Part shown: positions 17,151 to 26,587 of the stretch, piece by piece | Layout of the letters: the number at the start of each line of letters is the position of its first letter | Numbering within the stretch: the first letter of the stretch is position 1 | From: Planctomycetaceae bacterium | GTDB taxonomy: Bacteria > Planctomycetota > Planctomycetia > Pirellulales > Pirellulaceae | DNA: 64,000 nucleotides | Reading direction: 5' to 3' | Assembly: GCA_016794985.1 (NCBI GenBank) | Contig: JAEUIQ010000103.1 | Span: 1-64,000 of the forward strand | Translations under genes and position numbers: made by a program | The notes under the pieces: generated by a model | Told to the model about the DNA's origin: nothing | Databases searched by the model: none | The model's input: the letters and a program-made list of their open reading frames with translations, nothing else

Positions 17151-20108
17151 ATGTCGGTAGTCCACGTTTGGTTGATGGCCTTGGGAGTTGGGTTGGCAGT
17201 GGGCCCGATTGTGTTGCATCTGCTCTTGCAAGAGAAGCCCAAGCGTCTCCCGTTTCCGGCGTTGCGCTTTGTCGTGGCGAAGCAACAGCATGCGCGTCGG
17301 AGCTACCGATTGCGACATTGGATATTATTGGTCTTAAGAGTGGCCTTGATCGGCATTGCGGCCTTGGCATTAAGTCGGCCCGCTGCGGCAACGGCTTTGT
17401 TCGGGTCAAGTTTGTTGTTGGGTGGCACGTTAATTTCCGGGGCGTTGTTTTTGTTTTTGACATTGTATTGGCGGAACAAGTTACGGGCTCAGCCTAGCAG
17501 CAGCGGATCCGCTACAACTGGGGCGACGTCGGGGCGACTTGCAAGCCAGTCAGGAGCGGTTGCGAGTTGGCCGTTGGCAGTGTTGGTGTTGATCGTCCTC
17601 GGGCATTTGGGGACCGCTAGTTGGTTGGCTTATCAAATGTGGCGTAGCGATACCGGGCCCGTCTTGACCGGCAAGCAACCTGTCGCGGCGGCGTTGATCA
17701 TTGATACTAGTCCGCGGATGCTCTATCGCAAAGAGAATCTCACACGGTTGGAGCGCGCCCAGCAGTTGGCTGAGACCGTTATTGATCTGCTGCCACCAGG
17801 AAGTCAACTGACGGTTGTGGATACGAGTCCGGATCCGGTTGGCTTGAGTCTGGATTTGGCTGCGGCACGTCAACAAGTGGGCTCGCTGCGAATTTCCTAT
17901 CAACCGCAACCGATCCCGAATCGAATTCGTGCGGCTTTACAATTACTAGAAGACAGTCCTTTAGATGGTCGCGAGCTATTTGTAATTTCCGACTTGAGTC
18001 GTCCCAGTTGGACCACTCCGGCAGGAACTCCAAACCAGTTGAGCATCGAATCAGACGTTTCGTTGTACGTGATAGATGTCGGGGCGAAGTCTCATGAAAA
18101 TTGGGCGGTCGAGCAGTGGGACTTGCCAACGCCGGCGATCACGCCAGGTGGCTTGATTCAGGTTCGCGGAACGATCGGTCGAAAAGTCGGTGTTGATAAC
18201 GAAGAAGACTTGGTTCGCGAAGTCGCCGCAGACCGAGCCCGTTTGAAGATTGCCGAGTCGGCTGCGAACCAAACCGAGAAATCCAACGAGGCAACGACCG
18301 ATGTCGCCAACTCGGATTCTGTCGCGACGGACGGAAATGCCGGGAACGCGTCCAATACATCGGAGCAGTTGGCGGACTTGCCGGCTGAAGGACGCACCAT
18401 TCGCATGATGGTTGAAAAGCCCGAGAAAGGTCGACCGGTGTATCGCAATGGCGAAACCTTGCTGCCCACGCAACACTGGGAACGCGTTTCGCAAGTCTCG
18501 TTGGCGCCGGGGCAAGCGACAGAAGTTGCGTTCTCCCTGCCCGATTTGCCAGAAGGGATCCATCACGGTTGGGTTGAAATCGATGGAGGCGATGCCTTGG
18601 GGTTCGATAATCGTCGCTTCTTCACCGTGACGGTTCAACCGGCGTGGAAAGCTTTAATTGTCAACGGGCCAGAAGTTAGCGATGCCAACTTCTTGGAGGC
18701 GATCGCTCCCGAAGGTGTGCGCGAAAAAGGCCAGGCGGTTTTCGATTGCAAATCGATTCGAGCGGAGCAATTGCGCGAGTATAACCTAAACGACTTTCGT
18801 GTGGTGTTTTTTCTCGACCCAGGCCCGCTGAACGAAGAACAGTGGCAACAACTCAATCGTTACATCACCGGCGGTGGCAGCGTTGGTTTCTTTTTGGGGC
18901 ATCACGCTTTGATATCCGAGGGTGGTCGTGCGGTTCCCCATCCAAGTTTCAACCAACCTTTGGCGCAGCGATTGTTGCCGGGCGAACTGGAGGCCCCGTG
19001 GCGGCAACCGGACGGTTTGATTTTTGAACCGTCTGCGTGGGATCACCCGGTGTTTAGCCGAATGCAACCGCTGCGAACGGTGTTGATGTGGAGTCGTTTG
19101 GAAGTGTTCATGCATTTTGGACTCAAGCTGCCGCGTGAATCGCAAGCAGCCGAACCCAACGGCCCTGGTGAAGTTGAGGCCTCGAAGGACAAACAATCCA
19201 ACGTCGTGGGCGCGACCGCTGCGATGGCCGACACCGCACAAGACGATGCCGGTGCCGACGAGGGTGGTAACTCAGGAAAAGGGACCGAGTCGAATCTGGC
19301 GGGGAACGCGACGAACAAACCCCAGGACAATTCGACGGTTGACGCGCCGGCCAACAATGACGCACCGGCCAACAATGACGCACCGGTGAAAGCGGTACGA
19401 GTATTGGCGACTTTTTCTAACAACATGCCAGCTTTGGTGGAGGCAACCGTTGGGCAGGGGCAAGTCTTGGTCATGACGACGCCGGTTACCGATCCAACTC
19501 GTCCTGCCGACGGTCGTCGCCCATGGAATTCCTTCTCGATGAGTGACGATCGATCATTTACTTATTGGCTATTGGCGACGGAGATTGCACGCCACTTGGC
19601 GACGGCCAAGACTGCCAAGCTTAATGGTTTGGTGGGCGATTCGTTTGTGTTGCCGAATGACCAAGCCGATGCGCCCGCGCGTTATGCCTTGTATCGACCG
19701 GAGAATCAAGAACCGGTTGATGTTGTCGTCGAGCGTGGTCGCTTGTACTTGGACTTCAACGATCGCCCGGGGGCTTACCGGCTGCGCGGACTCAACGATC
19801 GGCAGGAAGTTCATTTGCGAGGCTTTACCGTCAATGTGGCAGCCGGGCAGAGTGATCTGAGTCGAATCGGGAAAGCCCAGTTGGATAGTTGGTTGGGCGT
19901 CGGGCGTTACTCGGTCGCAGAGAACGAATCGCAGGTCGAGCGAATCCAAGGTGCAGGTCGAGTTGGTTTGGAGTTTTATCCTAGTTTGATTCGACTGTTG
20001 GCCGTCGCGTTTTTGGCGGAGATACTTTTTTCGAATTGGTTTTATCGTGAACCGCCTCGCAAAAAGACCGCTCACGAGATTGTCGTGGGAAGAACCGAGC
20101 AAACTTAG
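17151..20108 (+). CDS. BatA-like membrane protein with vWA-like domain
   Basis: 985 residues. The N-terminus (VGPIVLHLLLQEKPKRLPFPALRFV) is the BatA/aerotolerance N-terminal module, followed by several membrane helices. A vWA-like domain begins at AAALIIDTSPRML with a degenerate MIDAS. The middle and C-terminal parts are a long periplasmic region, and a final helix lies near the C-terminus (LIRLLAVAFLAEILF). Low-complexity acidic segments near 18230-18360 and 19140-19390 include a perfect APANND duplication encoded by a repeated 18-base unit. It starts three bases after the DUF58 stop and ends 11 bases before the next gene, so it is co-transcribed. It is much longer than typical BatA, as in other planctomycetes. 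Confidence 0.9.
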   Translation: MSVVHVWLMALGVGLAVGPIVLHLLLQEKPKRLPFPALRFVVAKQQHARRSYRLRHWILLVLRVALIGIAALALSRPAAATALFGSSLLLGGTLISGALFLFLTLYWRNKLRAQPSSSGSATTGATSGRLASQSGAVASWPLAVLVLIVLGHLGTASWLAYQMWRSDTGPVLTGKQPVAAALIIDTSPRMLYRKENLTRLERAQQLAETVIDLLPPGSQLTVVDTSPDPVGLSLDLAAARQQVGSLRISYQPQPIPNRIRAALQLLEDSPLDGRELFVISDLSRPSWTTPAGTPNQLSIESDVSLYVIDVGAKSHENWAVEQWDLPTPAITPGGLIQVRGTIGRKVGVDNEEDLVREVAADRARLKIAESAANQTEKSNEATTDVANSDSVATDGNAGNASNTSEQLADLPAEGRTIRMMVEKPEKGRPVYRNGETLLPTQHWERVSQVSLAPGQATEVAFSLPDLPEGIHHGWVEIDGGDALGFDNRRFFTVTVQPAWKALIVNGPEVSDANFLEAIAPEGVREKGQAVFDCKSIRAEQLREYNLNDFRVVFFLDPGPLNEEQWQQLNRYITGGGSVGFFLGHHALISEGGRAVPHPSFNQPLAQRLLPGELEAPWRQPDGLIFEPSAWDHPVFSRMQPLRTVLMWSRLEVFMHFGLKLPRESQAAEPNGPGEVEASKDKQSNVVGATAAMADTAQDDAGADEGGNSGKGTESNLAGNATNKPQDNSTVDAPANNDAPANNDAPVKAVRVLATFSNNMPALVEATVGQGQVLVMTTPVTDPTRPADGRRPWNSFSMSDDRSFTYWLLATEIARHLATAKTAKLNGLVGDSFVLPNDQADAPARYALYRPENQEPVDVVVERGRLYLDFNDRPGAYRLRGLNDRQEVHLRGFTVNVAAGQSDLSRIGKAQLDSWLGVGRYSVAENESQVERIQGAGRVGLEFYPSLIRLLAVAFLAEILFSNWFYREPPRKKTAHEIVVGRTEQT

Positions 20109-20119
20109 GTGAATGGCCA

Positions 20120-22447
20120 ATGTTGGAAACGCTGAGCTTTGATCCGGTATTCCCCTGGTGGGTCATTGGTGCCTTCGCGGTGGTCGCGCTGATCCTGAGC
20201 AGTTTGCGCCCAGGATTTGGCGATTTGAGTCTGGCGAAGCAGCGAACGCTGCTTGCCTTGCGTTTACTGGCAGCCTTGTTGTTGCTAGTGGCGATGGTCC
20301 GGCCCGGATTTTTGTCGGTTGAGAGTCGCAAGCAGCGCGCGGTGATTCCTGTACTGTTGGATCTCAGCAAGTCCATGTCGCTGCCCAATGCCGCCCAGGG
20401 CGAAACCCGTTACCAGGCAGCACAACAGGTCCTGAGCAAGCTGAACGCGTTCAAGGAACGATTGTCGGAACAAGATGTCGAATTGCTGGTCTATGGATTC
20501 GATCGTGAAGTCTATCCTTTGCGAACGGGCGCGGATCAACCTGCTCCGGTCGGTGACAATCCAGAAGGTGAAGTCGCGGCGATCGATTTACCGAAGACGC
20601 CCGTGGGTCGGGAATCTGACCTGTTGGGTGCGATCGAATCGGTGGTCCGTTTGAATCGAAATCGGCGAATTGCCGGGTTCTTGATGTTGACGGATGGTGT
20701 TCCGAACGTGATTCGACCGAAGACCACGGCCAACGAAGTGACTCGGTCGTTGGCCGCTCGCGATGTCCCATTTCATGGAATGATCTTTGGTCCCAGTACC
20801 GTGGCCGAAGATTTTCTGGACGCCGGTGTCGAGTCGATGCCGGATAACTTGGCGGGGTTCGCCGAGAACGAAATTGAATTCCGTGCTGGCGTGCGATTGA
20901 GGGGCTTCAACGGGCGAACGGTGCCTGTCCAGTTGATTGTTCGCAAGCCCGATGGCGAGGAATTCGTCGCCCAGACCAAACAGATCACGGCCACTTCGTC
21001 GGATCAGTTATCGCAAGTGGACTTTAACTACCTGCCCGATGTGCCGGGCGGCTACAAGCTTCAAGTCAGAGTCCCCGATCAACCACGTGAAGTCGCGTTG
21101 ACCAACAACCTTTTATCAGCCTACTTGCAGGCATTTCCCGGCGGGTTGCGCGTTTTGTACATCACAGGTGATTTGCAATTCGAGTATCACTTCATGGTGC
21201 GCTCGCTGCAAGCCTCACGCGATATTCAAGTGAAGCCGGTTTGGATCGACTCGACGGATCGCACGCGGTGGCCGATCGACTTGAGCCGCGAGTTGAGCGA
21301 CAACAGTTTTGACGTTGTGGTTTTGGACAACATCGATTCCTCGGCCTTGAATGGTCAACCTGGCAACCTCTCGCTCCTCGCCGATTCGGTGTTGAAGGGA
21401 CGAGGTTTGCTGATGATGGGCGGCTATCATAGTTTTGGGCCGGGTGGGTACGGTGAAACACCGCTCGCCGAAGTTTTGCCCATTAGGATGTCGCGAAATC
21501 AAAGGCAAGAGTTTGAGGCCCCCTTGCGAACCGACATGCATTTCGAGGAGCCGTTGTCGATGCGACCGGCGATGGATCATTACATTACGAGATTGGGCGA
21601 GGGTGACGGGGCGGCTACCGGAGCGATATGGGAACAGTTGCCCAAACTACGCGGAGCCAATCGATTGGGCCGACTCAAAGACAGTGCCATGGTTCTGCTC
21701 GAAAGCGAAGAACGCGATCCTTTGTTGGTTGCCGGAAACTACGGCGGTCGGGTCTTGGCTTTTGCGGGAGACTCAACGTACTTGTGGATTCGAGCTGGTT
21801 TTGAGCAGCAGCATCAACAGTTCTGGCGCCAATTGATGTTGTGGCTGGCTGCACGGGATGTCGCCGGGGACGAACGCGTTTGGATGCGATTGGCCAAACG
21901 CCGCATCATGTCAGGCGATGTGGTGCACGCGGCGGCGGGAGTGCGTGGTGAGGGCGGGGACAACGTGGATGGCGTTCAGATCAAAGCGACCCTGGGGAGT
22001 CCCGACGGAACCACCCGCGAAATACCATTTAGCATGCAGGCCGACCGGGCCCAATTCAATGGCAGCGTTGAAGCCGAATTTGTCGCGGCGGGCGGCGTTT
22101 ATCGTTTGGAAGTAGTGATGACCAAAGAGGGAGTCGAAATCGGCCGCGAGTCGCAAGAATTTGACGTGGTCGATATCGATTCCGAAACGGTCATTCCGAT
22201 CGCCGATATCAGCTTGGTGCAACAGTTGGTCGATACAACTCAAGCGGCAGGCGGGCAGTTGTGGACGTTGCCGCAGTTAGAGACTTTGGCGGATTCGTTG
22301 ATCAAGTCGACTGAAAAGCTCGAATTGAAAATCCCGCAATTGTGGAGATTTGGTGATACGACGTGGGATGCTTACGGTTTTGTCTTGGTACTCTTCGTGG
22401 TCATGATGTTGCAATGGGGCCTGCGTAAGTATTGGGGTTTAGTGTGA
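20120..22447 (+). CDS. vWA / glutamine-amidotransferase-like membrane protein
   Basis: 775 residues. Two N-terminal membrane helices precede a vWA domain whose MIDAS is well kept (VLLDLSKSMS). The centre has beta-sandwich-like segments, then a class I glutamine-amidotransferase-like fold (LRVLYITGDLQFEYHF, VVVLDNID, GRGLLMMGGYHSFGPGGYG) without an obvious catalytic Cys. A last helix lies near the C-terminus. The gene ends the MoxR operon, and its start is 11 bases after the previous stop. Together the four genes resemble the Bat-type envelope system. The ligand of the vWA domain is unknown. Confidence 0.92.
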   Translation: MLETLSFDPVFPWWVIGAFAVVALILSSLRPGFGDLSLAKQRTLLALRLLAALLLLVAMVRPGFLSVESRKQRAVIPVLLDLSKSMSLPNAAQGETRYQAAQQVLSKLNAFKERLSEQDVELLVYGFDREVYPLRTGADQPAPVGDNPEGEVAAIDLPKTPVGRESDLLGAIESVVRLNRNRRIAGFLMLTDGVPNVIRPKTTANEVTRSLAARDVPFHGMIFGPSTVAEDFLDAGVESMPDNLAGFAENEIEFRAGVRLRGFNGRTVPVQLIVRKPDGEEFVAQTKQITATSSDQLSQVDFNYLPDVPGGYKLQVRVPDQPREVALTNNLLSAYLQAFPGGLRVLYITGDLQFEYHFMVRSLQASRDIQVKPVWIDSTDRTRWPIDLSRELSDNSFDVVVLDNIDSSALNGQPGNLSLLADSVLKGRGLLMMGGYHSFGPGGYGETPLAEVLPIRMSRNQRQEFEAPLRTDMHFEEPLSMRPAMDHYITRLGEGDGAATGAIWEQLPKLRGANRLGRLKDSAMVLLESEERDPLLVAGNYGGRVLAFAGDSTYLWIRAGFEQQHQQFWRQLMLWLAARDVAGDERVWMRLAKRRIMSGDVVHAAAGVRGEGGDNVDGVQIKATLGSPDGTTREIPFSMQADRAQFNGSVEAEFVAAGGVYRLEVVMTKEGVEIGRESQEFDVVDIDSETVIPIADISLVQQLVDTTQAAGGQLWTLPQLETLADSLIKSTEKLELKIPQLWRFGDTTWDAYGFVLVLFVVMMLQWGLRKYWGLV

Positions 22448-22472
22448 CGTTACGCCAAAGTTGGGACTTCCG

Positions 22473-23033
22473 ATGACGAATTTGACGATTGAAGACGCTC
22501 GCCAACTGCTTGAGGCATGGACACCGGGCCAGGCCTTGCGCAAGCACGCGCGGGCGGTCGAGCTGACGATGCGGAAATTAGCTCTCGAGCTCTCGCCAGG
22601 AAATGAAGAACTGTTCGCAATAGCGGGTTTGCTGCACGATGCCGACTACGAGCAATGGCCGGACGAGCACCCGCATCGAATCGTGGCTTGGTTGCGCGGG
22701 CGGGACGAAGCGACCATTGCCGCAGCGGTTGCTGCACACTACACGCATTGGGGAGTCCCGGCGGAAACGTTGGTCGCCAAGGCTTTGCTGGCGGCGGACG
22801 AGTTGACAGGGTTTGTTTGTGCTTGCTGTTACGTCAGGCCCGGTGGGATTCGGACCCTAGAACCGGCCAGCGTCCTGAAAAAACTCAAGGACAAGAAGTT
22901 CGCCGCGAAGGTCGATCGTCGGGAGATTGAGATCGGTTGCCAGCTCCTCGGGGTGGAGACTCGGCAATTGGTCGAGTGGATTATTTGCGCCTTGGCCCCG
23001 CATGCGTTAGAATTGGGGATCGAGGGAAGTTGA
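22473..23033 (+). CDS. HD-domain hydrolase
   Basis: 186 residues, cytoplasmic. LAIAGLLHDADYEQW contains the HD pair, preceded by LRKHARAVE, and AAVAAHYTHWG and KALLAADELTGFV supply the later metal-binding His and Asp. This layout fits the small HD phosphohydrolase family that follows a conserved His-His-Asp pattern. It starts 25 bases after the vWA gene, so it may be read from the same transcript although unrelated in theme. ATG 22473 was chosen over an in-frame TTG at 22461 because MTNLTIEDAR resembles family N-termini. The substrate is not known. Confidence 0.88.
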   Translation: MTNLTIEDARQLLEAWTPGQALRKHARAVELTMRKLALELSPGNEELFAIAGLLHDADYEQWPDEHPHRIVAWLRGRDEATIAAAVAAHYTHWGVPAETLVAKALLAADELTGFVCACCYVRPGGIRTLEPASVLKKLKDKKFAAKVDRREIEIGCQLLGVETRQLVEWIICALAPHALELGIEGS

Positions 23034-23061
23034 CACGATAGGATTTTTTGGTCGGCGCTCG

Positions 23062-23067
23062 TATAAT
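23062..23067 (+). promoter_or_regulatory. Candidate -10 element TATAAT
   Basis: A perfect TATAAT hexamer lies 66 bases upstream of the lipoprotein-phosphatase start at 23133. No convincing -35 hexamer is present at 16-18 bases. The call rests only on the hexamer and its position in the 99-base gap after the HD gene. Confidence 0.3.
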
Positions 23068-23132
23068 TGCTGGTGGAACGGCGCAAACAACGGAGCACCG
23101 GGCCAAGAGTTCCATTCGGGAAAGGCGTTCAA

Positions 23133-23789
23133 ATGACAGTGCATCCATCGACGCGGCGATTCGTTGCCCTTTTCTCTGGGTTGCTGCTGGCCAGTAGTTT
23201 TTCAGGTTGTAGCATGGAAAGCCAGAGGAACTCGTCGGCAAAGACCGATGGAGCGGGAACGGTTGTCGGTTCGGATTCAACCGGAAATTCACAAGAGGCG
23301 GGCGTGTCGTTGTCCGTCACAAAACCGACCATCGGTAGCACACAACCTTTATTGAAAGTGGAATCCTGTTACTTGGCAGCCCAGCCGCCTGCTGAGGATT
23401 TCGCGGCTTTCAAAACAGCTGGCATCAAAAAGGTGATTTCGCTACGCGATCCAAGCGAGATTAATTGGGATGAGAAGTCGGCTGCAGAAGCTGCGGGCTT
23501 GGAGTTTGTTCAGATCCCCTTGGGCTCTCCCGCACAGTTAACCAATGAGAAGTTAGATCAAATCTGCGACCTCTTGCGAGAATCTCGGCAAAAAGAAGAA
23601 CCTGTGGTGTTGCATTGCGGAGCGGCAGTACGAGCTTCGGCGGTGTGGCTGGCGCACTATTGCCTCGATCATCAAGCGACTTGGGAACAGGCCGACAAGT
23701 TTTCGGCGTCTTTAGTGAATGTCCCTGAAGCTTGGAAAACGCCGGTCAAGGCTTATGTCGAACAGAAAGCCAGTGGGAACGCACGCTGA
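23133..23789 (+). CDS. Lipoprotein with DSP/BLH-like phosphatase fold
   Basis: 218 residues. A lipoprotein signal ends at Cys26 (SSFSGC). After a low-complexity linker, residues about 77-190 form a dual-specificity-phosphatase-like domain of the DUF442 type: IKKVISLRDPSE, LEFVQIPLGSP and the catalytic loop VVLHCGAAVRAS. The nucleophile is predicted to be Cys162 and the phosphate-binding Arg167 (C-x4-R spacing, as in this subfamily). ATG 23133 starts the signal peptide; the frame is open upstream without support. The stop overlaps the next start by one base. A lipid-anchored phosphatase coupled to an anti-sigma-like kinase suggests a signalling unit; this is inference. Confidence 0.85.
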   Translation: MTVHPSTRRFVALFSGLLLASSFSGCSMESQRNSSAKTDGAGTVVGSDSTGNSQEAGVSLSVTKPTIGSTQPLLKVESCYLAAQPPAEDFAAFKTAGIKKVISLRDPSEINWDEKSAAEAAGLEFVQIPLGSPAQLTNEKLDQICDLLRESRQKEEPVVLHCGAAVRASAVWLAHYCLDHQATWEQADKFSASLVNVPEAWKTPVKAYVEQKASGNAR

Positions 23790-24220
23790 TGCAACAAAGC
23801 GAGTGGGATTGGACGATTGAAAGAAAGCTGTGCAGCAAAGCCGAAGCGGCTGCCTTGATGATCCAAGAAATCTTGGATCGCATGGAGTCGTTGGGTTGGT
23901 CGCAGAAAGAACAGTTGGACATCCACTTGTGTTTGGAAGAAGCCTTCATGAATGCGATCAAACACGGAAATCGCAACGACAGTCAGCGATGTGTCGAGAC
24001 AAAGTGCTGGATTAACTCGCGGGACTTTCGCATTCAGATACAAGACGAAGGGCCGGGCTTTCGAATCGATGAAGTGCCCGATTGCACGAAAACTGAGAAT
24101 CTGACCAATTGTAGCGGTCGCGGTCTGATGATGATGCGGCATTTCATGGACGTTGTGCAGTACAATCCGAGCGGCAATGAAGTCACGATGGAAAAACGAA
24201 GAGGCAGTAAAAAGCCTTGA
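23789..24220 (+). CDS. RsbW-like anti-sigma factor / serine kinase
   Basis: 143 residues of GHKL ATPase fold. The N box is EEAFMNAIKHG (Glu50-51, Asn55), the G1 box DEGPGF and the G2 box SGRGLMMM, as in RsbW/SpoIIAB-type serine kinases and anti-sigma factors. The ATG at 23789 overlaps the TGA of the phosphatase gene (TGATG), which fixes the start and implies translational coupling. The stop in turn overlaps the start of the DUF2752 gene. No sigma factor or STAS anti-anti-sigma gene lies nearby, so its partner must be encoded elsewhere. Confidence 0.9.
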   Translation: MQQSEWDWTIERKLCSKAEAAALMIQEILDRMESLGWSQKEQLDIHLCLEEAFMNAIKHGNRNDSQRCVETKCWINSRDFRIQIQDEGPGFRIDEVPDCTKTENLTNCSGRGLMMMRHFMDVVQYNPSGNEVTMEKRRGSKKP

Positions 24221-24738
24221 GCCAACTTCCTCAAGACTTCCGGAGCAACCACAAATTTCGACCGGTTCGCTTGATTGTTGAGCCGGCCTCGCGAATTCCT
24301 GAAGTTTCCTCCACGGTGATCCTGGCAGTTGTACTGTGGAGCATCTTGATCCTCTCGATCAGCGGAATTGGATATCTGACCGGTACGGACATCATCGTAT
24401 GCCAATTGCGGCGTTGGACCGGATGGCCATGTCCCATGTGTGGTGGCACACGCTTGGTTCTCTCGGTACTGAGCGGGCGGTTCGACCGGGCGTTTTGGTT
24501 CAACCCATTACTGTTCGTGACGCTGCTTCTTGTAACCGGATGGTTCGGTGTTCGCGTTTTGACCGGCTATCGGTTGGTGTTACAGGCATCACGAACAGGC
24601 TGGTATTTGCTGTTGGGATTGTTGATCTTGTTGCTGTTGGCCAATTGGGTTTATCTGGCCTCGGCGCTGAAGGACTTGCAGCCTCCGCCAGGGGCAGAGC
24701 CAAGTCCAAAACTGGGAGTGCTGAACGACACGAAGTAA
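24217..24738 (+). CDS. DUF2752 membrane protein
   Basis: 173 residues with about three membrane helices (near 33-55, 94-113 and 125-150). The DUF2752 signature CPMCGGTR lies at residues 72-79, after WTGWP. The proposed start is TTG at 24217, whose last two bases lie in the TGA stop of the kinase gene; no ATG is available early enough. The four-base overlap implies coupling to the kinase and phosphatase genes. DUF2752 has no assigned function. Its conserved Cys pair could bind metal or act in redox chemistry in the membrane. Confidence 0.85.
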   Translation: MSQLPQDFRSNHKFRPVRLIVEPASRIPEVSSTVILAVVLWSILILSISGIGYLTGTDIIVCQLRRWTGWPCPMCGGTRLVLSVLSGRFDRAFWFNPLLFVTLLLVTGWFGVRVLTGYRLVLQASRTGWYLLLGLLILLLLANWVYLASALKDLQPPPGAEPSPKLGVLNDTK

Positions 24739-24800
24739 CAGCAACGCAACTTAAGCACGTCTAGATTTTGGAAATCAGCGAAGATCGGGCAGGGTGAAGC

Positions 24801-24806
24801 TATAAT
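24801..24806 (+). promoter_or_regulatory. Candidate -10 element TATAAT
   Basis: TATAAT lies 95 bases upstream of ATG 24901, in the gap between the DUF2752 gene and the redoxin-fold lipoprotein gene. No clear -35 partner was found. Confidence 0.3.
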
Positions 24807-24900
24807 TAAGGAATCGCAACCCCGAATCGCCCTGTCCGTGGGTCGTCCTGCCCGTGGGTCATTAGTGGGTTCGAAGATTTTTTTCCGCCTGGAACTCCTC

Positions 24901-26553
24901 ATGTCCAAATTGTTATCCCGGTTGTCGCAATCTAGCTTTGAGTTTGGTTCGATTTTGATGGTCTTGGCGATCATCGGTTGCGACGACAAGTCGGCGGAGC
25001 GCACGGTCAAGCAGGATAGTTCGACCGCGACAGCAGAATCTAGCTCCGGCGACTCGATGGCCTCGCGAATCGATGCTCTATTGAAGAAAGCTCCCGAACC
25101 AGCGAAATCGGATCAACCCGCGTTTTCTTTGGGCAACGATCCCGTTTCGAAGGCGAGTGACGAGACGCTCGCTGTCGGCAAGGTCGGGGGCACGACGGAC
25201 GCTTCCTCGGGGGGAGCGACGGCAGGCAGTGAGACTTCGGCGGCACCCAACTCGGGTGATATCAATCGCTTGGTCGATCGTTTGCAGAAATTGCACAGCA
25301 GTCAAGTCGATGTGCAATCCATGGATCAGTTTCAGCAAATCCAAATCGAACGTTTAGAGAAAGCCAGTCAGCTCTTGGAGTTACAGCCAACCTACGAATT
25401 TCAGATCATGGCGATCAAAACTCAAATTGACGCGCTCAGTTGGCAAGATGGGACCAAACAGCCTGGTGCTCGCGAGCGGCTAATCGAGCGTTGTCAAGAA
25501 TTGTTGCAAAGCGAGAACGTGGATTTTCGTCGGATGGGATTGTTGGGGCAAACCGGGGCGTTCATGCGACGATATTCTCAGGATCCGTCAATTGGAGTTA
25601 CAGACTTGGTCAGCAGCATCCAACAAGTCATGGCGAAAGACTTCGATGACTTCGAGTTGGCGACGGAGCTGGCTCAAACTGCTTCGGCCATTTTTGCAAT
25701 GAAGCAGCGCGCCGATTCCATTCAGGTGATGACGGCACTGCGAGACAGCTTGCGACCAAGTAGCCAATTGCCGGTCATTGGTATCGTCGATTCATTAACG
25801 GCTCAGATTGCCATGGCGGAAGTGGAATTCGACAAGTTGATCAGGAATCAAGTCGTTGATGAAGAGAAGCACTTGCCAGAACTCCGGGCGGGTATGGAGA
25901 AGATTGTTGGCAGCGGCGTGACCGTGGCCCTATACAACGAGATGACTCCATGGATGAAAGTCTTCGAGCAACAAGCGTGTTATCGATCGAATGGTGTTGT
26001 GGCCGAGGTCCTGGAAACGGCGTATCGACAATTGCCCACGGATCCTGCTGTGGTGGAGGTCTTGGAAGCATTGCGACCGGTCAAGGAGCGGATGGCCTTG
26101 GTGGGCAAGACCCTCGACTGGTCCGAATTGTCTGACTTTAAAGGCGTCGCTTTTGACCCGCGAGTATTGCAAGGAAAGGTTGTTCTGGTCACATTCTTCT
26201 CTGGGAATGCCGACAAGAATCTTCGTGATCAATTGCAGTTTGAAACCAAAATGTTCGAGGAGCTTCAAGACCGTGGTTTTGCCATGGTCGGCTTTAACGT
26301 GGACAATGATCCCAATGCTGCCCGCGATTTCTTCGGTTCGAGACTGCCACGCTGGCACTGGCTGCAGTCGAGCGATCCGGCGCGATTGGGCTACGAGTCG
26401 AAGTTTGCGACACAAACGGTTGCCAGCCAGCTACCTTACCGCTTGTTGTTGGATCGTGAAGGCAAGGTGGTGCATCTGGGCATTCCTATCGATCGTCTTG
26501 GCAAATATGTGACCACGGAAATGCAGAAGTCACCCCCACCCACTAGTAACTGA
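24901..26553 (+). CDS. Redoxin-fold lipoprotein
   Basis: 550 residues. The N-terminal lipoprotein signal ends at Cys27 (LAIIGCDD). A long helical middle region follows, then a C-terminal thioredoxin/redoxin-like domain from about residue 395: FKGVAFDPRVLQGKVVLVTFFSG, then MFEELQDRGFAMVGFNVDND and RLLLDREGKVVHLG. The active-site CxxC is absent; the equivalent position reads GNADKN. It is therefore unlikely to be a dithiol oxidoreductase. Planctomycetes have many such redoxin-fold lipoproteins. The start at 24901 gives the signal peptide at the very N-terminus; a GTG frame reaches back to 24838. It ends just before the convergent fmt gene. Confidence 0.87.
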   Translation: MSKLLSRLSQSSFEFGSILMVLAIIGCDDKSAERTVKQDSSTATAESSSGDSMASRIDALLKKAPEPAKSDQPAFSLGNDPVSKASDETLAVGKVGGTTDASSGGATAGSETSAAPNSGDINRLVDRLQKLHSSQVDVQSMDQFQQIQIERLEKASQLLELQPTYEFQIMAIKTQIDALSWQDGTKQPGARERLIERCQELLQSENVDFRRMGLLGQTGAFMRRYSQDPSIGVTDLVSSIQQVMAKDFDDFELATELAQTASAIFAMKQRADSIQVMTALRDSLRPSSQLPVIGIVDSLTAQIAMAEVEFDKLIRNQVVDEEKHLPELRAGMEKIVGSGVTVALYNEMTPWMKVFEQQACYRSNGVVAEVLETAYRQLPTDPAVVEVLEALRPVKERMALVGKTLDWSELSDFKGVAFDPRVLQGKVVLVTFFSGNADKNLRDQLQFETKMFEELQDRGFAMVGFNVDNDPNAARDFFGSRLPRWHWLQSSDPARLGYESKFATQTVASQLPYRLLLDREGKVVHLGIPIDRLGKYVTTEMQKSPPPTSN

Positions 26554-26587
26554 TGTCGTGTCGCGCGTTGGTTAGACATGAGTTGTA

